Source of the DNA: Acanthopleura granulata
Lineage: Eukaryota > Mollusca > Polyplacophora > Chitonida > Chitonidae
Assembly (NCBI GenBank): GCA_016165875.1
Contig: JABBOT010000009.1
Span: 17,726,790-17,790,789, forward strand
Direction: 5' to 3'
DNA: 64,000 nt
Part shown: positions 23,701-34,700 of the stretch, piece by piece
How positions within the stretch are numbered: position 1 is the first letter of the stretch
How the letters are laid out: each line of letters starts with the position of its first letter
Notes under the pieces: model-generated
Databases searched by the model: none
Told to the model about the DNA's origin: nothing
The model's input: the letters and a program-made list of their open reading frames with translations, nothing else
Position numbers and translations under genes: made by a program

Positions 23701-26700
23701 AAATGGCCATAGCTATTTTGTCCTGACGTGGTTGGGAACTGTATAAATCAACTTCTAATTTGGAGATTTTACGAGGCCATGCCACACGCCATGTAAGAGA
23801 AACGGAAACACTACTGTGTGCCAACTGGGACCTCGTAAACCTCCTTCCCGCCTTTAACAAGCGGGTCCAAAGCGGTGTGCCCCTTTGTTCTATCCTGTAG
23901 GACACCACACTTCTCTGGGTATGTGCGCTCATAACACACTTACGTAACACACAAGCACAACAGCGTCACAACAGGGAACGATGTGTTTTACTACAAATTG
24001 GACCCTTCTGTGTTTAGCACGACAGAATCTCCTATTTTACTACAAACTGGACCCTTCTGTGTAGCCCGACAGAGTCTCCTATTGCACCTATCGTATTCAT
24101 ATATGGCTAAATAGAAAAACAGTGTTCGCTTGACGTGAACGAAAACAGCTGCATTTTCAGGTTGCAGAAAGAATTACTTTGACGATGCTTACATACATTT
24201 GGTGTTAACTTTCCAACTTCATGTAGCTAAAAGGGGACACAAGCGAAATGATGTGCTGACAAAGACTTCCCTGGGATGTTGTCAGTAGCGGCCAGCGTCC
24301 GAAGCCATGAACTACACACGTGTATTTTGTCATTAATAGGGAAGGCCATGCAACCATGATAAAGGAATCAGCACAGCAGCTCTCTCGACGGCCTGACGTG
24401 GTGATTCTGTCTGTGGGTGGGGGTGGGCTGCTGTGTGGGGTGGCTCAGGGGATGGACGAGGTGGGGTGGGGTGAGGTGCCCCTGCTCTGTATGGAAACGA
24501 TCGGCACGGACAGCTTTAACCAGAGCGTCAAAGCTGGGCATCGGGTTACCCTATCCGCAATTACAAGGTATGGGTGTTTGCGATTTTTTTGTTTTCCTAA
24601 CTATATTCTTTATTTATTTACACTTGAGCAATCCTTTCTTCGGTTATAGTCAAGGCTATGCTGCTATATACGTGTTCCTTTCCACGTGGACTTCTTATCT
24701 CACTTCATTCATCCTTCCCTGAATGAGTCTGGGTGAACGAGGAATCTGGAAATGGAGGACGCCCTTTTCAAATTTTGTTCACGTGACTAAAGCACATGAT
24801 ACACGCACATGCGCACATAATTCTTATAGCGTTCATCGATCTTAGACACGTCTAAGAAACACATTCTGTCTCAAATGATCTAGTAGTATGGACGTTTGAC
24901 TAAGGATCTAACACTGCCGTCTGATAAAGTTCAAATCCGGCGATGTCCTTAAGAAACGTAAACGTAACATATTAAAGTAAACACACTCTGAACTTGTCTG
25001 CGCGGGAAACACGTGTTTATGTGGTAGACCATGGTTTGAAACAGAGGTTATTTACACTAGTTTCCTGCAAATCAAACATCTCCTTATTCATTGCTTAACC
25101 AGTGAAAACATAATAAACGCATGTCAGTGTGACTGTCCACCACCGCCCCCCCCCCCCCATTTGTTTGCCCCTCCTCTACGGTTCTAAACAATGTTTTCTC
25201 CCCTTCTCTGTTTCAGTGTGGCGCTCTGTCTGGGCGCCAAGACCCCGTGCGAGCGGAGTCTTCAGTACGCTCAGGAACGCCCCCTTATCTCGGAAGTCGT
25301 GGAGGACGGCGAAGCCATCAACGCATGTCTCAGATTTGCAGGTGACTATTGCGATTATCAGTTTACCTGAAAGGGAAGGATGAGGATTTCGGGGTGGAAG
25401 TGGGAGATGTGGGCTCAAGGGTGCTGTGAGTAAAATGATACAGCCGATGTAAACCATTACACTGAAGTTGAAATACTGGTGTCCGTATTCAAGAAATCGA
25501 CCTTCCGTGAAATCTGTCTCTTTTTTTCAGCACTATGAGAATTTAGGCGCAAATTCGAATTTATTTAGAAATGCAATGCCCAGAGCTTCAATTTTTTGAA
25601 GGCAGAGGTTCCGAAATGTCATCATGAGTTAGCGCCCTTGTTATGGCAAAAGCTCTGGATTATGGCAAAAGCACACAGTTTTGATCATCTTCAATCTACG
25701 GGAGACTCTGAATAAAGAATGCATGACTGATTATGCTTTAACGTCACGCGGCTTTATTTCAGTCATATTGTTGCGATTTTGAATAAAGAGGCCGTGGACT
25801 TAGAAGAAGCTACTGGAATCAATATGTGTATCTGCAGACAGCCGCGAATCTTTGCAAGAGATACTGATAGACAGCTCGCTGGCATGTAATACAAAGTGTT
25901 TTATAGTTGTGTTACTTGCATCCAGTTGTCCCTACTCGCAAAAGTGAACCAAAAAAGAAAAAAACAAGAAAGAAGAAAACCTCAGTTTGAAGGAATGCTA
26001 AAATTCCTAGTGTGATGATAACAACCTTTTGAGCAATTGTAGACCATTAACGTCTAATAAATTGCATTTAACTTCACTGCATTTTTTTTACCTAATTCTG
26101 CCTGAGCTGGAGGACGTGTAACTTTTTACCTCTTAAACAATCACATGAATAAAACCCTAAGTGAGGTAAACTGACAAGAGGCCGGATTTCACCGGTAAAG
26201 TGTGACCATTTGCCAACTATGACCCTGTCGTCGCTGCTCTGAATTTAATCTCTGTCCTGTAGATTTTTATATTGCCCATATCTGGGTTTATATATAGACA
26301 GTATTGTGCTGCCTTCAGACTTCAGAGAAATTCAAAATAAAGGCGTTTGAGGTATTATCCGTGACATAACGACATCACAAGGCATCATATGCTTCATCTA
26401 TCAGATGTGTGCAACTGGACCTTATCAGCTGGACCTTTCCATATACTTATTTATTTGTTTGATGGTTCATGCCGTACTCAAGAATATTTCACTTATTGAA
26501 CGAAGACCAGCATTATGGTGGCTAAACTGGACACAGCCCCGGGAAAACCAACGACCAGCCAAAGGTTTCTGGCATGCTTTCCCACCTGTAGACCTTTCCA
26601 TATGTTATATTGTCCCAAAAAAGGATGAGTAAGCGTGAGTCAGGCTTATATTCAAAAGAATAAGTAGGCGTGAGCCAGGCTTATATTCAAAAGAATGAGT

Positions 26701-27024
26701 AAGCGTGAGCCAGGCTTATATTCAAAAGAACCAGTAAGCGTGAGCCCAGCTTATTTTCAGAAGGATGAGTAAGTTTGAGCTCGGCGTATATTCAAGCAAT
26801 AGAATAATAGATGTCTACATTTTGTTCTAATTGCAGACGATCACCGGATGATGGTAGAACCTGCTTGTGGGGCAGCACTTGCCGCCATTTACAGCCACGT
26901 CATCCCCAGACTACAGGGGAAGGGGAGATTGGGAGAGGTCAAGTCGGCGCTGGTCATCGTGTGTGGAGGGTCAGGGGTCAGCAGTGAACTGCTGCAGAAA
27001 TGGAAAAGAGACTTCAATTTGTAA
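20712..27024 (+). CDS. SDS: L-serine dehydratase / L-threonine deaminase-like (SDS/SDSL), complete, seven coding exons
   Basis: Coding exons are 20712-20885, 22631-22786, 23146-23221, 23572-23611, 24340-24567, 25217-25341 and 26837-27024. All introns are GT-AG and in phase, giving 328 aa plus stop. Family members are PLP-dependent fold-type II enzymes of the cytosol that convert serine to pyruvate or threonine to 2-oxobutyrate plus ammonia. Seen here: the Schiff-base lysine in PGSFKCRG (Lys48), the tetraglycine PLP-phosphate loop SVGGGGLLCG (Gly175-178), EGHATMIKE (150-158), VEPACGAALAAIYSHVI near the C-terminus and VIVCGGSG with Cys309. Departures: Ser74 where the family has Asn in the S-x-G-N-x-G loop (here ASGGSAG), and Pro44 and Cys49 beside the lysine. 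No signal peptide. The gene looks intact; whether substrate preference is changed is unknown. Confidence 0.95.
20997..21180 (+). repeat. SDS-intron repeat, copy 1
   Basis: About 185 bp in intron 1. Shared blocks are 'ttacctaattctg', 'ggtcgtgtaagtt', 'gaggtaaa', 'ttacgtgcgaccaaatgtca' and a 'ttactgctct' end. Same orientation as the copies at 21731 and 26081. Confidence 0.7.
21731..21918 (+). repeat. SDS-intron repeat, copy 2
   Basis: Second copy in intron 1, with 'accaaattctgcccaggcca', 'gggtcgtgtaagttgc', 'aaaccctaaatgaggtaaac', 'ctgaccagagacccgatttc' and 'cgtgtgatccaatgtc'. Confidence 0.75.
23885..24085 (+). repeat. Dispersed repeat with a 49-bp tandem duplication (partner at 39185-39325)
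   Basis: In SDS intron 4. 'ttttactacaaattggaccc' begins a 49-bp unit at 23986 that is repeated at 24035 with a few changes. The 100 bp before it, plus one unit, match 39185-39325 ('cacacttctc', 'aacgatgtgtttta', 'gtgtagcccg'). Confidence 0.6.
26081..26262 (+). repeat. SDS-intron repeat, copy 3
   Basis: Copy in the last intron, with 'ttacctaattctgcctgagc', 'aaaccctaagtgaggtaaac', 'ctgacaagaggccggatttc' and 'tgtgaccatttgccaact'. It is closest to copy 2. Confidence 0.75.
26445..26590 (-). mobile_element. SINE family 1, 5'-truncated, antisense in SDS last intron, with target-site duplication
   Basis: Reading leftwards it has an (AAAT)n tail, 'catgccgtactcaagaatat' (complement of the 3' core) and 'cagcattatggtggctaaac'. 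The 13-bp direct repeat gacctttccatat flanks it at 26432-26444 and 26591-26603. Confidence 0.9.
26623..26795 (+). repeat. 35-bp tandem repeat, five units, SDS last intron
   Basis: Units of 'gagtaagcgtgagccaggct' plus 'tatattcaaaagaat' start at 26628, 26663, 26698, 26733 and 26768 (exact 35-bp spacing). The fifth unit is the most diverged. The array begins about 20 bp after the SINE's right-hand duplication and ends about 40 bp before the last exon's acceptor. Confidence 0.92.
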
Positions 27025-28200
27025 CTGAACTTTTACAATGTGAGGCTTTTAATACATGCGAAATGTTGGACCGGTACACTGATGACGAATGTTATATATA
27101 CACATAAATACATCAATTAATGTTCATGAATTAAACACGGAAATTAAACTTTTTCAACTTGTGGATAAATTTGGTTTCAAAACATATTTATATGATGCTG
27201 TAGTCAATTGATATGTAAGGCTTAGATGGCCATTGCGGTAGCTCGCTTTGACAATAAAGGCCCATGTTCGTATGCCAGCCGTCAATCAATATGATGGACG
27301 TTCGGGGTCAGTAGTAAACAGAAAGCTCAGTGTCCAAACAACATTCAACTCAAACCACAAAAAGAATTAACAAAGAATATAAAGTAAGAATTTGTGAGGG
27401 ATTACTGTAAAAAGAAGCAGTCCACGGATTTCACTGATGACGGAGAGACACCATGAATAGCCTGGGCTACAAAATCATTAATCTGTATCCAAACCATGTA
27501 CTGTGTTAGTTCAAAAGCCACCGGGAATCAAAGTGAGCATCTCAGTTTGCGCTTTGATAGCAACTCTTCATATATACAACGTGGCGATCTTGCTGGAAAC
27601 TGTGATGATACGACCCCTATATATAGCCCCAAGAAAAGTACCACAGCGGACACCTGTTTTATGCATGATTGTCGTCAAGGATTTCTTACCCTTCAACGAA
27701 TGGATTTCTCTATATGAGGTAGGCTAACGTCGGGGTGTGAGAAAGAGGACTTCAGTGTTTTTATACCCTCAACATTTGCATCATTGCAAAAACATTTATT
27801 TATTTATTTATTTACTAGCGTTATACGCCGTACGAGATGAGGGTACCTCGAGGAAGTGAGGAGGCCACAAAGTATATGAGACTGGTCATCTACGGTAGCC
27901 ACATGGTCAACTCCACTCACATTATATGCTAAAATGTTAGTGGCGAAAGTTACGCCAGGCGCAGTGTGCCACTGTTTCGTGAAATAGACCCCAGATCTAT
28001 ACTAATATCACGAGGTGTAATCTTACCATGGATTTGTGTCTTACTTCTTCTCCAATGAGACTGCGTCCCCCAGTCCAGCTCTCTCTCTCTGTTGGCTCTC
28101 GGCAAATGTGTAGCACCGTGCTGAAATGACGAGAACATTCGCTGCAAAATCTCGCGCAAGAACCACTCGGTTATCTCCCTTTGACCGCCCAGCTGTCCAA
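27025..28200. other. Intergenic, no gene seen
   Basis: 3' flank of SDS. A partial minus-strand SINE family-1 tail with 'gttatacgccgtac' lies at 27787-27835. Two overlapping short frames near 27500-27730 show no recognisable domain. Nothing else is visible. Confidence 0.4.
27253..27258 (+). promoter_or_regulatory. Candidate polyadenylation signal of SDS
   Basis: AATAAA 229 bp after the SDS stop. It is the first exact hexamer I find downstream; variant signals such as AATTAA occur earlier. Confidence 0.3.
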
Positions 28201-28870
28201 CACGTTATAGTGTAAACACTCGGTCCTGCTCTAAAGGCCAGGGAGTACATCGCTCATCCTCTTTCTCGCTCGCGTGCCGCACACATACACTGGGTATTAT
28301 TTCTGAGCATGCCCCCTCCCCCCTTCGCTGGATTTGAGACTTCCCGGTCTTCAATCCTAATCGCATCCTCGCGGAAGTTTTCCATAAATACCTCGTGAAA
28401 ACATGCTTTAGAGATGGCGATCTGCTATCCTGCGTAATACATCGCTATTCGCCAGCGACATGTAAAGCGGTTATACACGACGAAGCGGGGTTTTTAGCGT
28501 GCATCGCGGGAACTAAAGCGGCCCTGTGAACAAGAAGAACGGCAGCGGCATTTACACAAAATCGATACGGCTGTCTGAGGATTTATTTATAACCAATCTG
28601 TGAGACAGGAGACGATCATCCCCATTACGAACGCTGGGCAGATTTAGCCGTCTGTTTTGGGGACCGATCTACCGTTAAAAGACCGCCAGAGGGCGCAAGG
28701 CGCCGCAGAAAGTAGACCGCGTTCTGTGGGAAGGCAAAGGTAGTTCGGAAGTTGTCAAACTCAGTACCGATCGGATGGATTTTTGTTTCGGAAGGATTTA
28801 CTTTATGTTTGATATTTGTATGTGGAGTGTGTGTACATCTTTGGAAGATCACAGTACAACGGACACCAGA
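28200..28870. promoter_or_regulatory. GC-rich island with a CTCF-like site
   Basis: This 0.6-kb block is richer in CpG than the flanks and has promoter-like words. At 28683-28696 CCGCCAGAGGGCGC matches the bilaterian CTCF core (CCASYAGRKGGCRS) except at the third base. No coding exon could be attached on either strand. It could be an insulator, a non-coding transcript's promoter, or neither. Confidence 0.3.
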
Positions 28871-28956
28871 AAATAGACACCGATTCTGACATCCAGTGAC
28901 ACTGATTTACCAGCTTTCAGTCGTGGGTTCTAACCCTATTACGGACTGCCGTTGAC

Positions 28957-29226
28957 TTATTTATTTATGTATTTTGTTATTAATTGTTTGGTGTTATTTA
29001 TTTTCTTATTTATTTAGAGGTTTACTCAATAATATATCATTCATTCGACGGCAGCCAACATTATGGTGAGGCTAAACTACGGGTAGAAACCAACGCCCAT
29101 CCGCCGGTTGCTGGCGAACCTTTCCATGCATGTGGGACCGGAGGGGAAGTCCTGCAGCTAGAGCTGGACTTGGACTCTCAGCGATCACATTTGCGAGCAC
29201 GCTAACCACTCGGTCAGGGAGGCCCC
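28957..29226 (-). mobile_element. SINE family 1, long antisense copy with internal deletion
   Basis: From the left: duplicated ATTT tail, a diverged core, 'cagccaacattatggtgagg', 'aaccaacgcccatccgccgg', 'agctggacttggactctcag' (B-box complement) and 'gctaaccactcggtcaggga' (head complement). The segment between B-box and head is shortened. Confidence 0.85.
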
Positions 29227-29515
29227 TAATGTCATCAGTTGCACAAAAGCATTTGCAACAGTGTAAGCGAATTCAGCGTAATGAGAGTTTATTAGGTCCA
29301 CTATATACCTCAAGATCGCATTTTATGAAAACTGGTTTCAAAAGAAGTTCTTCAAAGAACAATTTTAATAACATGGTGTTTTATTGAGACAATTCCCGAG
29401 AGTTCCGCACTATAATTGTGGTTTGTTGTAAATCTCACCAGGAACAACATTCTATATAGTTGGTTTCGCTAAGGTACACCATGAAGAGTTATGCTCTTTA
29501 TCTTTTAAAAGAGCT

Positions 29516-29610
29516 ATTTGGCCATCCTTCACCACTCCTGGATCCTATTTCACCACTTCTGGACCATATTTCACCACACCTGCACCTCATTTCACCTTTT
29601 CTGGGCCAAA
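29516..29610 (+). repeat. Short tandem repeat of about 25 bp, three to four units
   Basis: 'atttcaccacttctggacc' recurs with variation between about 29518 and 29605. The units are imperfect and no function is visible. Confidence 0.5.
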
Positions 29611-29719
29611 GGAATGGTAAATCCAGTTGACTGGAACTATGACATGGCAATATATGATTTGAAAATGTCTGGCCATTATTGCCACAAACAACTTGGCCTA
29701 TGATTACTTGATGAAACAA

Positions 29720-29888
29720 CCTCGGTGCCTCTTACCAACTCATCCTGGCATACTCACCGGTCGCATGTGAGAAAGTCCACCAGCAACCTTTGGATGGTCG
29801 TGGGTTTTCCGCGGGCTATGCCCAGTTTCCTCCCAGCATAATACTGGTCGGCGTCGTACAAGTGAAATATTTTTGAGTATCAGTGAAA

Positions 29889-29919
<31 letters not shown>

Positions 29920-29920
29920 A
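29720..29920 (+). mobile_element. SINE family 1, near full length
   Basis: Part of the head ('tgcctcttaccaactcatcc'), the body ('accagcaacctttggatggt', 'gggctatgcccagtttcctc'), the 3' core and a long (AAAT)n tail are present. It faces the antisense copy at 29993 tail to tail, about 70 bp away. Confidence 0.88.
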
Positions 29921-29992
29921 CTGATTCTCTTTCATTCTGCTTTGTTCGCCCTTCAGCCTACCACCGATCGCTTGGATGCGCCCGACAATCGA

Positions 29993-30237
29993 GTTTTATT
30001 TATTTGAATGGTGTTTTACGCCCTACTCAAGAATATTTCACTTACCGTGTATACGACGGCGGCCAGCATTATAGTGGGAAGAAACCGGGCAGGACCGAGG
30101 GAAACCCACGACCATCAGCAGGCTGCTCCCAGACGTTCTCACGAACGGCCAGAGAGGAAGCCATCATGAGCTGGATTTGAACCCACAGCGATCGCACTGG
30201 CGAGACGCTCCTGGGTCATTCGTTCGCACTAGCGCGT
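29993..30237 (-). mobile_element. SINE family 1, near full length, antisense
   Basis: 'gtgttttacgccctactcaa', 'cggcggccagcattatagtg', 'gaaacccacgaccatcagca', 'agctggatttgaacccacag' and 'cactagcgcg' give the complete antisense element up to the head. Confidence 0.9.
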
Positions 30238-30239
30238 AA

Positions 30240-31210
30240 TTTCATTAGGCCAACGAGTAAGATATCTAGATTTAGACCCAAAGTTGGGCGAGGTCGATGA
30301 TAGTTTTATGCAGACGTTGTTAATTGGTAATTACACTCTTGGTACTTTGCAAAAGAGGGTAGACCAGAGAGCGGTCAGCATGGTATCAGCGGACCTATAC
30401 TGTCCGGTGTCTGCGACATGGTGTTGCAATGAGGTAGCATCATCAAATGCTACGACTTTACCACCGTCCTTGAAATAAAGAGACACCGTCGTGATGTGAA
30501 ATGCCAACTTTAACGAATTTTGAGGTTTAAATTTCCAGTTTTTGCCTCAGTAAAGCCTTCAAAGCACACGTAGTCCACTGTAGCCAGACGTAACCCCGCC
30601 CCCGTAACATTTCCTCTACGCTGAGTGGAGGAGAGATGTTAGCTTATTACAACCAACCTTATCGCTTCTAAGCTTTTTTAATTGGTTGATTATAAACAAG
30701 ATTTTTTTCTGACGCCAGTGAAAACTGATGGCTACTTCCTTTGTACACGAGGCAAGACTTTTTACTGCAGACCTTTATGTTGTAATTTTTTACAGTGGAA
30801 TGGGTGTTAATGGTGATGATGGGAATGAGTCTAGCGATTATCGATTTAGATTCGTGGATTTTTTTCTCTCTGGGTTAACCGAAGGTGTACGAAAGTGGGC
30901 TTAGACGCTTAGATTTATTCCTTCTTCGGCCTTCTGAGTTCGTCAGTTTAAGTTCGCCGTACAACTGTAATGAGAGTAATTTGAAGTCCAGAGTTCACAC
31001 CCGGCTTTTTCCGAACAGTCATCAGAGAATATTTACGCACTAATCAGAAAAACCTTTGCAGGATCCTGTGGCTCTTAAGACTGATATTATTTCTGTAACT
31101 GGCATCAATGAAAAGTATTCTAATAAGTGGCACCATCAAGAGAACTTAAAGAGAATTTCTTTTTATGTTTTCCTTTACTTATTACACCGAGGAAACATAA
31201 CGTTAAGCCA
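30240..31210. other. Intergenic, no gene seen
   Basis: Spacer of ordinary composition with no recognised repeat or exon. Confidence 0.35.
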
Positions 31211-31213
31211 GAA

Positions 31214-31740
31214 TTGCTGAATTACACGCGACCTCATTGGTCAAGAATCAGAAAGAGCTGGACAGGGAAACGTGACGTCCTTGATCAGAAATCAGAGAGA
31301 GGTGGATTCGGAGACTCGACGTCCTTGGATAGGAATCAGAGAGAGCTGAATTGGGAAACACGACGTCCTTGGTCAGCAATCAGAGACAGTTTGATTGTTA
31401 AAAGCAACGTCCTTGGCCAGGAATCAGAGAGAGCTTGGTTGAGAAACGCGACGTTCTCGGTCAAGAATCAGAGAGGGCTTATTTGAGAAATAAGTTCTTG
31501 GTCAGGCATCAGAGAGATGGATTGGGAAACACAACGTCTTTGATCAAGATTCAGAGAGGGTTGGATTGGGAAACGCGACGTCCTTGATCAGGAATCAGAG
31601 CTGAATTGGGAGACGCGACATTCATTGTCAGGAATCAGAGCTGGATTGGGAGACGCGACATTCATTGTCAGGAATCAGAGCTGGATTGGGAGACGCGACA
31701 TCCAGGGTCGAGAACAAGAAAGAGCTGGATTTGGGGATTG
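31214..31740 (+). repeat. Minisatellite of 40-44 bp units, about 12 copies
   Basis: The unit is 'ggaatcagagagagctggat' followed by 'tgggaaacgcgacgtccttg' and 'gtca' (44 bp). Towards the right end 40-bp variants lacking 'agag' occur ('cagagctggattgggagacg'), two of them almost identical. The open frames across it are periodic by-products. Confidence 0.9.
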
Positions 31741-34700
31741 TGGTCCAAACAGTCCACTCTAGGCTTTCAATCATTATTTAAATTTTATGAAAAGATGGTC
31801 TATTCTGTTAACTTGGACTGACGAAGATCTGGTGAATATTATAACCTCTATCAGAATTTCTGGCATCCTAACCAGGAATCAAGCCTTTTTCTCTCCTATC
31901 TATAAACCTTTCAGGCATATATGCTCGTATCAACTACAACGCTCAACGCTTCTGTAATGAATACGCCACTTAATTCTGTTAAGGCGCTAGCTGTTATTGA
32001 CGCGTTATCTACCCGGGCCTATAACGGCTATAACCACAGAATAACTGGGCGTTCGATACGTGTTTCCTGGCTGAGGTATTTGGTGAATTTGACAAGATCC
32101 CCGAGTACCATGACCCGGTCAACCGCGTACCAATGTTCCAAATCGCACCGACTGCCGAAGAGCGATTCCTGCTCGAGTCGAAATAATGGGGACAAAAGGC
32201 TTTCGTGTATAGGCCGACACGGTGAGTGCGCTTTGTACGACTCGCGAAGAATCCGACATATAATACGCAGGATATCGAGATAGATGATGTGGTAAATTAA
32301 ACCCTGTCCAGCAAGGCCCAGGAACTGGGTTCGAATCCAGAAGTTGATCATTCTTGCAACTACAATTTTGTTGCCCAACGATGGCTAGTCTGGCAAAAAG
32401 GATGGATGCATTCATATATAGCACCTCCCTTTAGTATATTGAGCGTAAAAAAAGGAGATAGATGACATTCTTTGACAGTGAGAATGACAGAATGTCAGTG
32501 ATCATAAAAGTAGCAACATCATCTCAGCCAGCAACGACACCAAGTCACAAGTGAACATTCATCTCAATTTCTAGTGCCACCTTTTTTTTTTAGGGGGGGG
32601 GGGTGTTTTGTTTTGTTTGTTTTGTTTTTTTTCTCTCTCTCTCCTCTAATTTTTAAGGGCGGGGATGGCGAGGTTCCGGAGGTGGGAGGGTGGGCGGATA
32701 GATTCCAAGAAATACCGGCACAAAAAGAAGCGTATCTACAAGGTTATGTTACCAAAATTAGTTAAGAATTCCGAGGTTTGCAAGTACTTACGATACACTT
32801 CACTTGCATTATACACTGTAATCAAGAACGATGTGTGTGCTTGGCCGCGGTCATGCGCGACAAAAAATTATACATTATGCAGTTTGTCGGTGGTTTACTT
32901 GAGCCATCTTGTTTACCTCACCGCCATATTACCGGCCGCTCTAGTATATAACAATTGTTGAGTGTGGCCTTACCCATTAACAGATAGGTAAATAAAGAAA
33001 TAAAAAACACTTGAGGTAGAGTGTTCAATCAGTGAGAGTTGGGACGGGACTGTACCAGTCTGTTCGATATAGAGCACGTAAATAATATAGGCTCGTGCAA
33101 TACTGAGAAAAGAGAGCAATCCAAGACCTAGCATTTGTTCTGCTGAGAGTTTCTCTCGGTTTAATTTTGTCCTGAAAAATATTGCAGAAATCTGGGTAAC
33201 TTCACACAGCGGCGCACGTAATAACAGAGATTAACTTATTCGAGAGCCAAGGGCGACTTAAAGGGACATAACAATCGACCGAGTTAAAGCACTTTTTCTC
33301 GGCTTCGTGATTATGGTAACTACATACAGAAATACGGATTATCAAGAACCATTTATCCCACAGTCACTGAAACTGAGACCTACGCAGGGGACTACCTTTA
33401 GTTGAGTGGACAAACTGTATATGGTCAAACATAGCCAAGAATGTGGCTGTTACGTTTGTTAGAAGAGACTTTGGTCTTGAAATATTCACATTTATTATGC
33501 GAGATTTCAAAAAAATGACTCAGTGGGGAGCAAACCCAGTAGACATCCACAGCAAAAAGAGCACGTGTTTAACGCGTGTTCACATTCTTTAAAGCTAACT
33601 GGAACATTTTTAAGAAGCTTGCAAATGAAATTTTTTAAATTATTGACCTCTGCAGTGTTTCAGCACAAGTTCTCCTTGACAGGCGTGTAGGCGATAGGCG
33701 TAGCCTTTAGGAAGACTTTCATGAATAATTCTGTCATCAAGTATATCCCGTTGCTTTTCGTATATACTGTATGGCAGTGATTTTATATATGCATGATTTC
33801 CCAAAAGTTCCGAAATTAGTATTTTTTAAGACGGCGAAGATATTCTTGAATGATTGTGCGTTTTGTTAGGTTTCAGAACCTTTCACCGTAAAATGGAGGC
33901 ACTAAAATTAGATTCTGTAACGTGCATGCAGAGGAACATTGTATAAGAAGAAGTTGTGTGATAACACTGTTCTCTCACATATTGTTACATGCTCAAATCC
34001 AGCCTTCGGCTTCCGGTGGGGTGTAGACTTTTCCATCAGGGGGTTTGTCAGGTGTGTGGAAAACTTTATTTCAATAAAGCTAACTTTATACAGCACAAGA
34101 CTAGTGGAATAAAACAATAGAAAAGAGATTACAATGGTCACAAGTTGCGACGTAAGCGCATTTCAAAAATGCATGTCACGATCAAGAACAAAAAGGCCAT
34201 CATTGTCAACAACAACGTGAACAACAACCAGTTAAAAAGAAAATGACATAAAGAAGAAGAAAAAAACACACACACAAGCGATAACAGGGTCATTTTTGTA
34301 AGTTTATACTGGGAAAAGTCTGTCGTTTTGTTTTCTCGTGGTTGCGTGATGTCATTGAGAGTTCAGTCGAACTGCGTTGTCTCAGCTCATCAAGCTCATT
34401 CCTGTGATTGATTCGACAACGTTTCGGCTGACAGACCAACAGTTGAGGCCAGAGGATTTCTCCCAGCTCTGCCAATCTTTATTCATTACGGCTGACGCCA
34501 GTGACTCCATCCACACCAACCCAATGGAAAGTACAGGATGGTTGACCAGTCGTAAAGGGACATCTACTGTAACACTACACTACGAGCTACAGCACTTCAG
34601 CCGTTAAGAGATTAGGTGCCAGCATGGCTCTCTTCCATGACTGTTCCACATACATATATGTATACGTACACGCATACCTTTATATATAGGTATTGATGTT

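Noticed and set aside
24870..24960. tRNA-like segment with 'aagttcaaatccggcg' in SDS intron 5
   Set aside because: Only the B-box half resembles a tRNA; no cloverleaf and no SINE body.
31127..31486. 119-codon frame
   Set aside because: It is a by-product of the 44-bp minisatellite; residue patterns shift with each unit and no known repeat protein fits.
32290..32370. Possible tRNA gene around gggttcgaatcc
   Set aside because: The T-arm has only four pairs and no matching acceptor, D and anticodon stems could be drawn. It is more likely a SINE head remnant.
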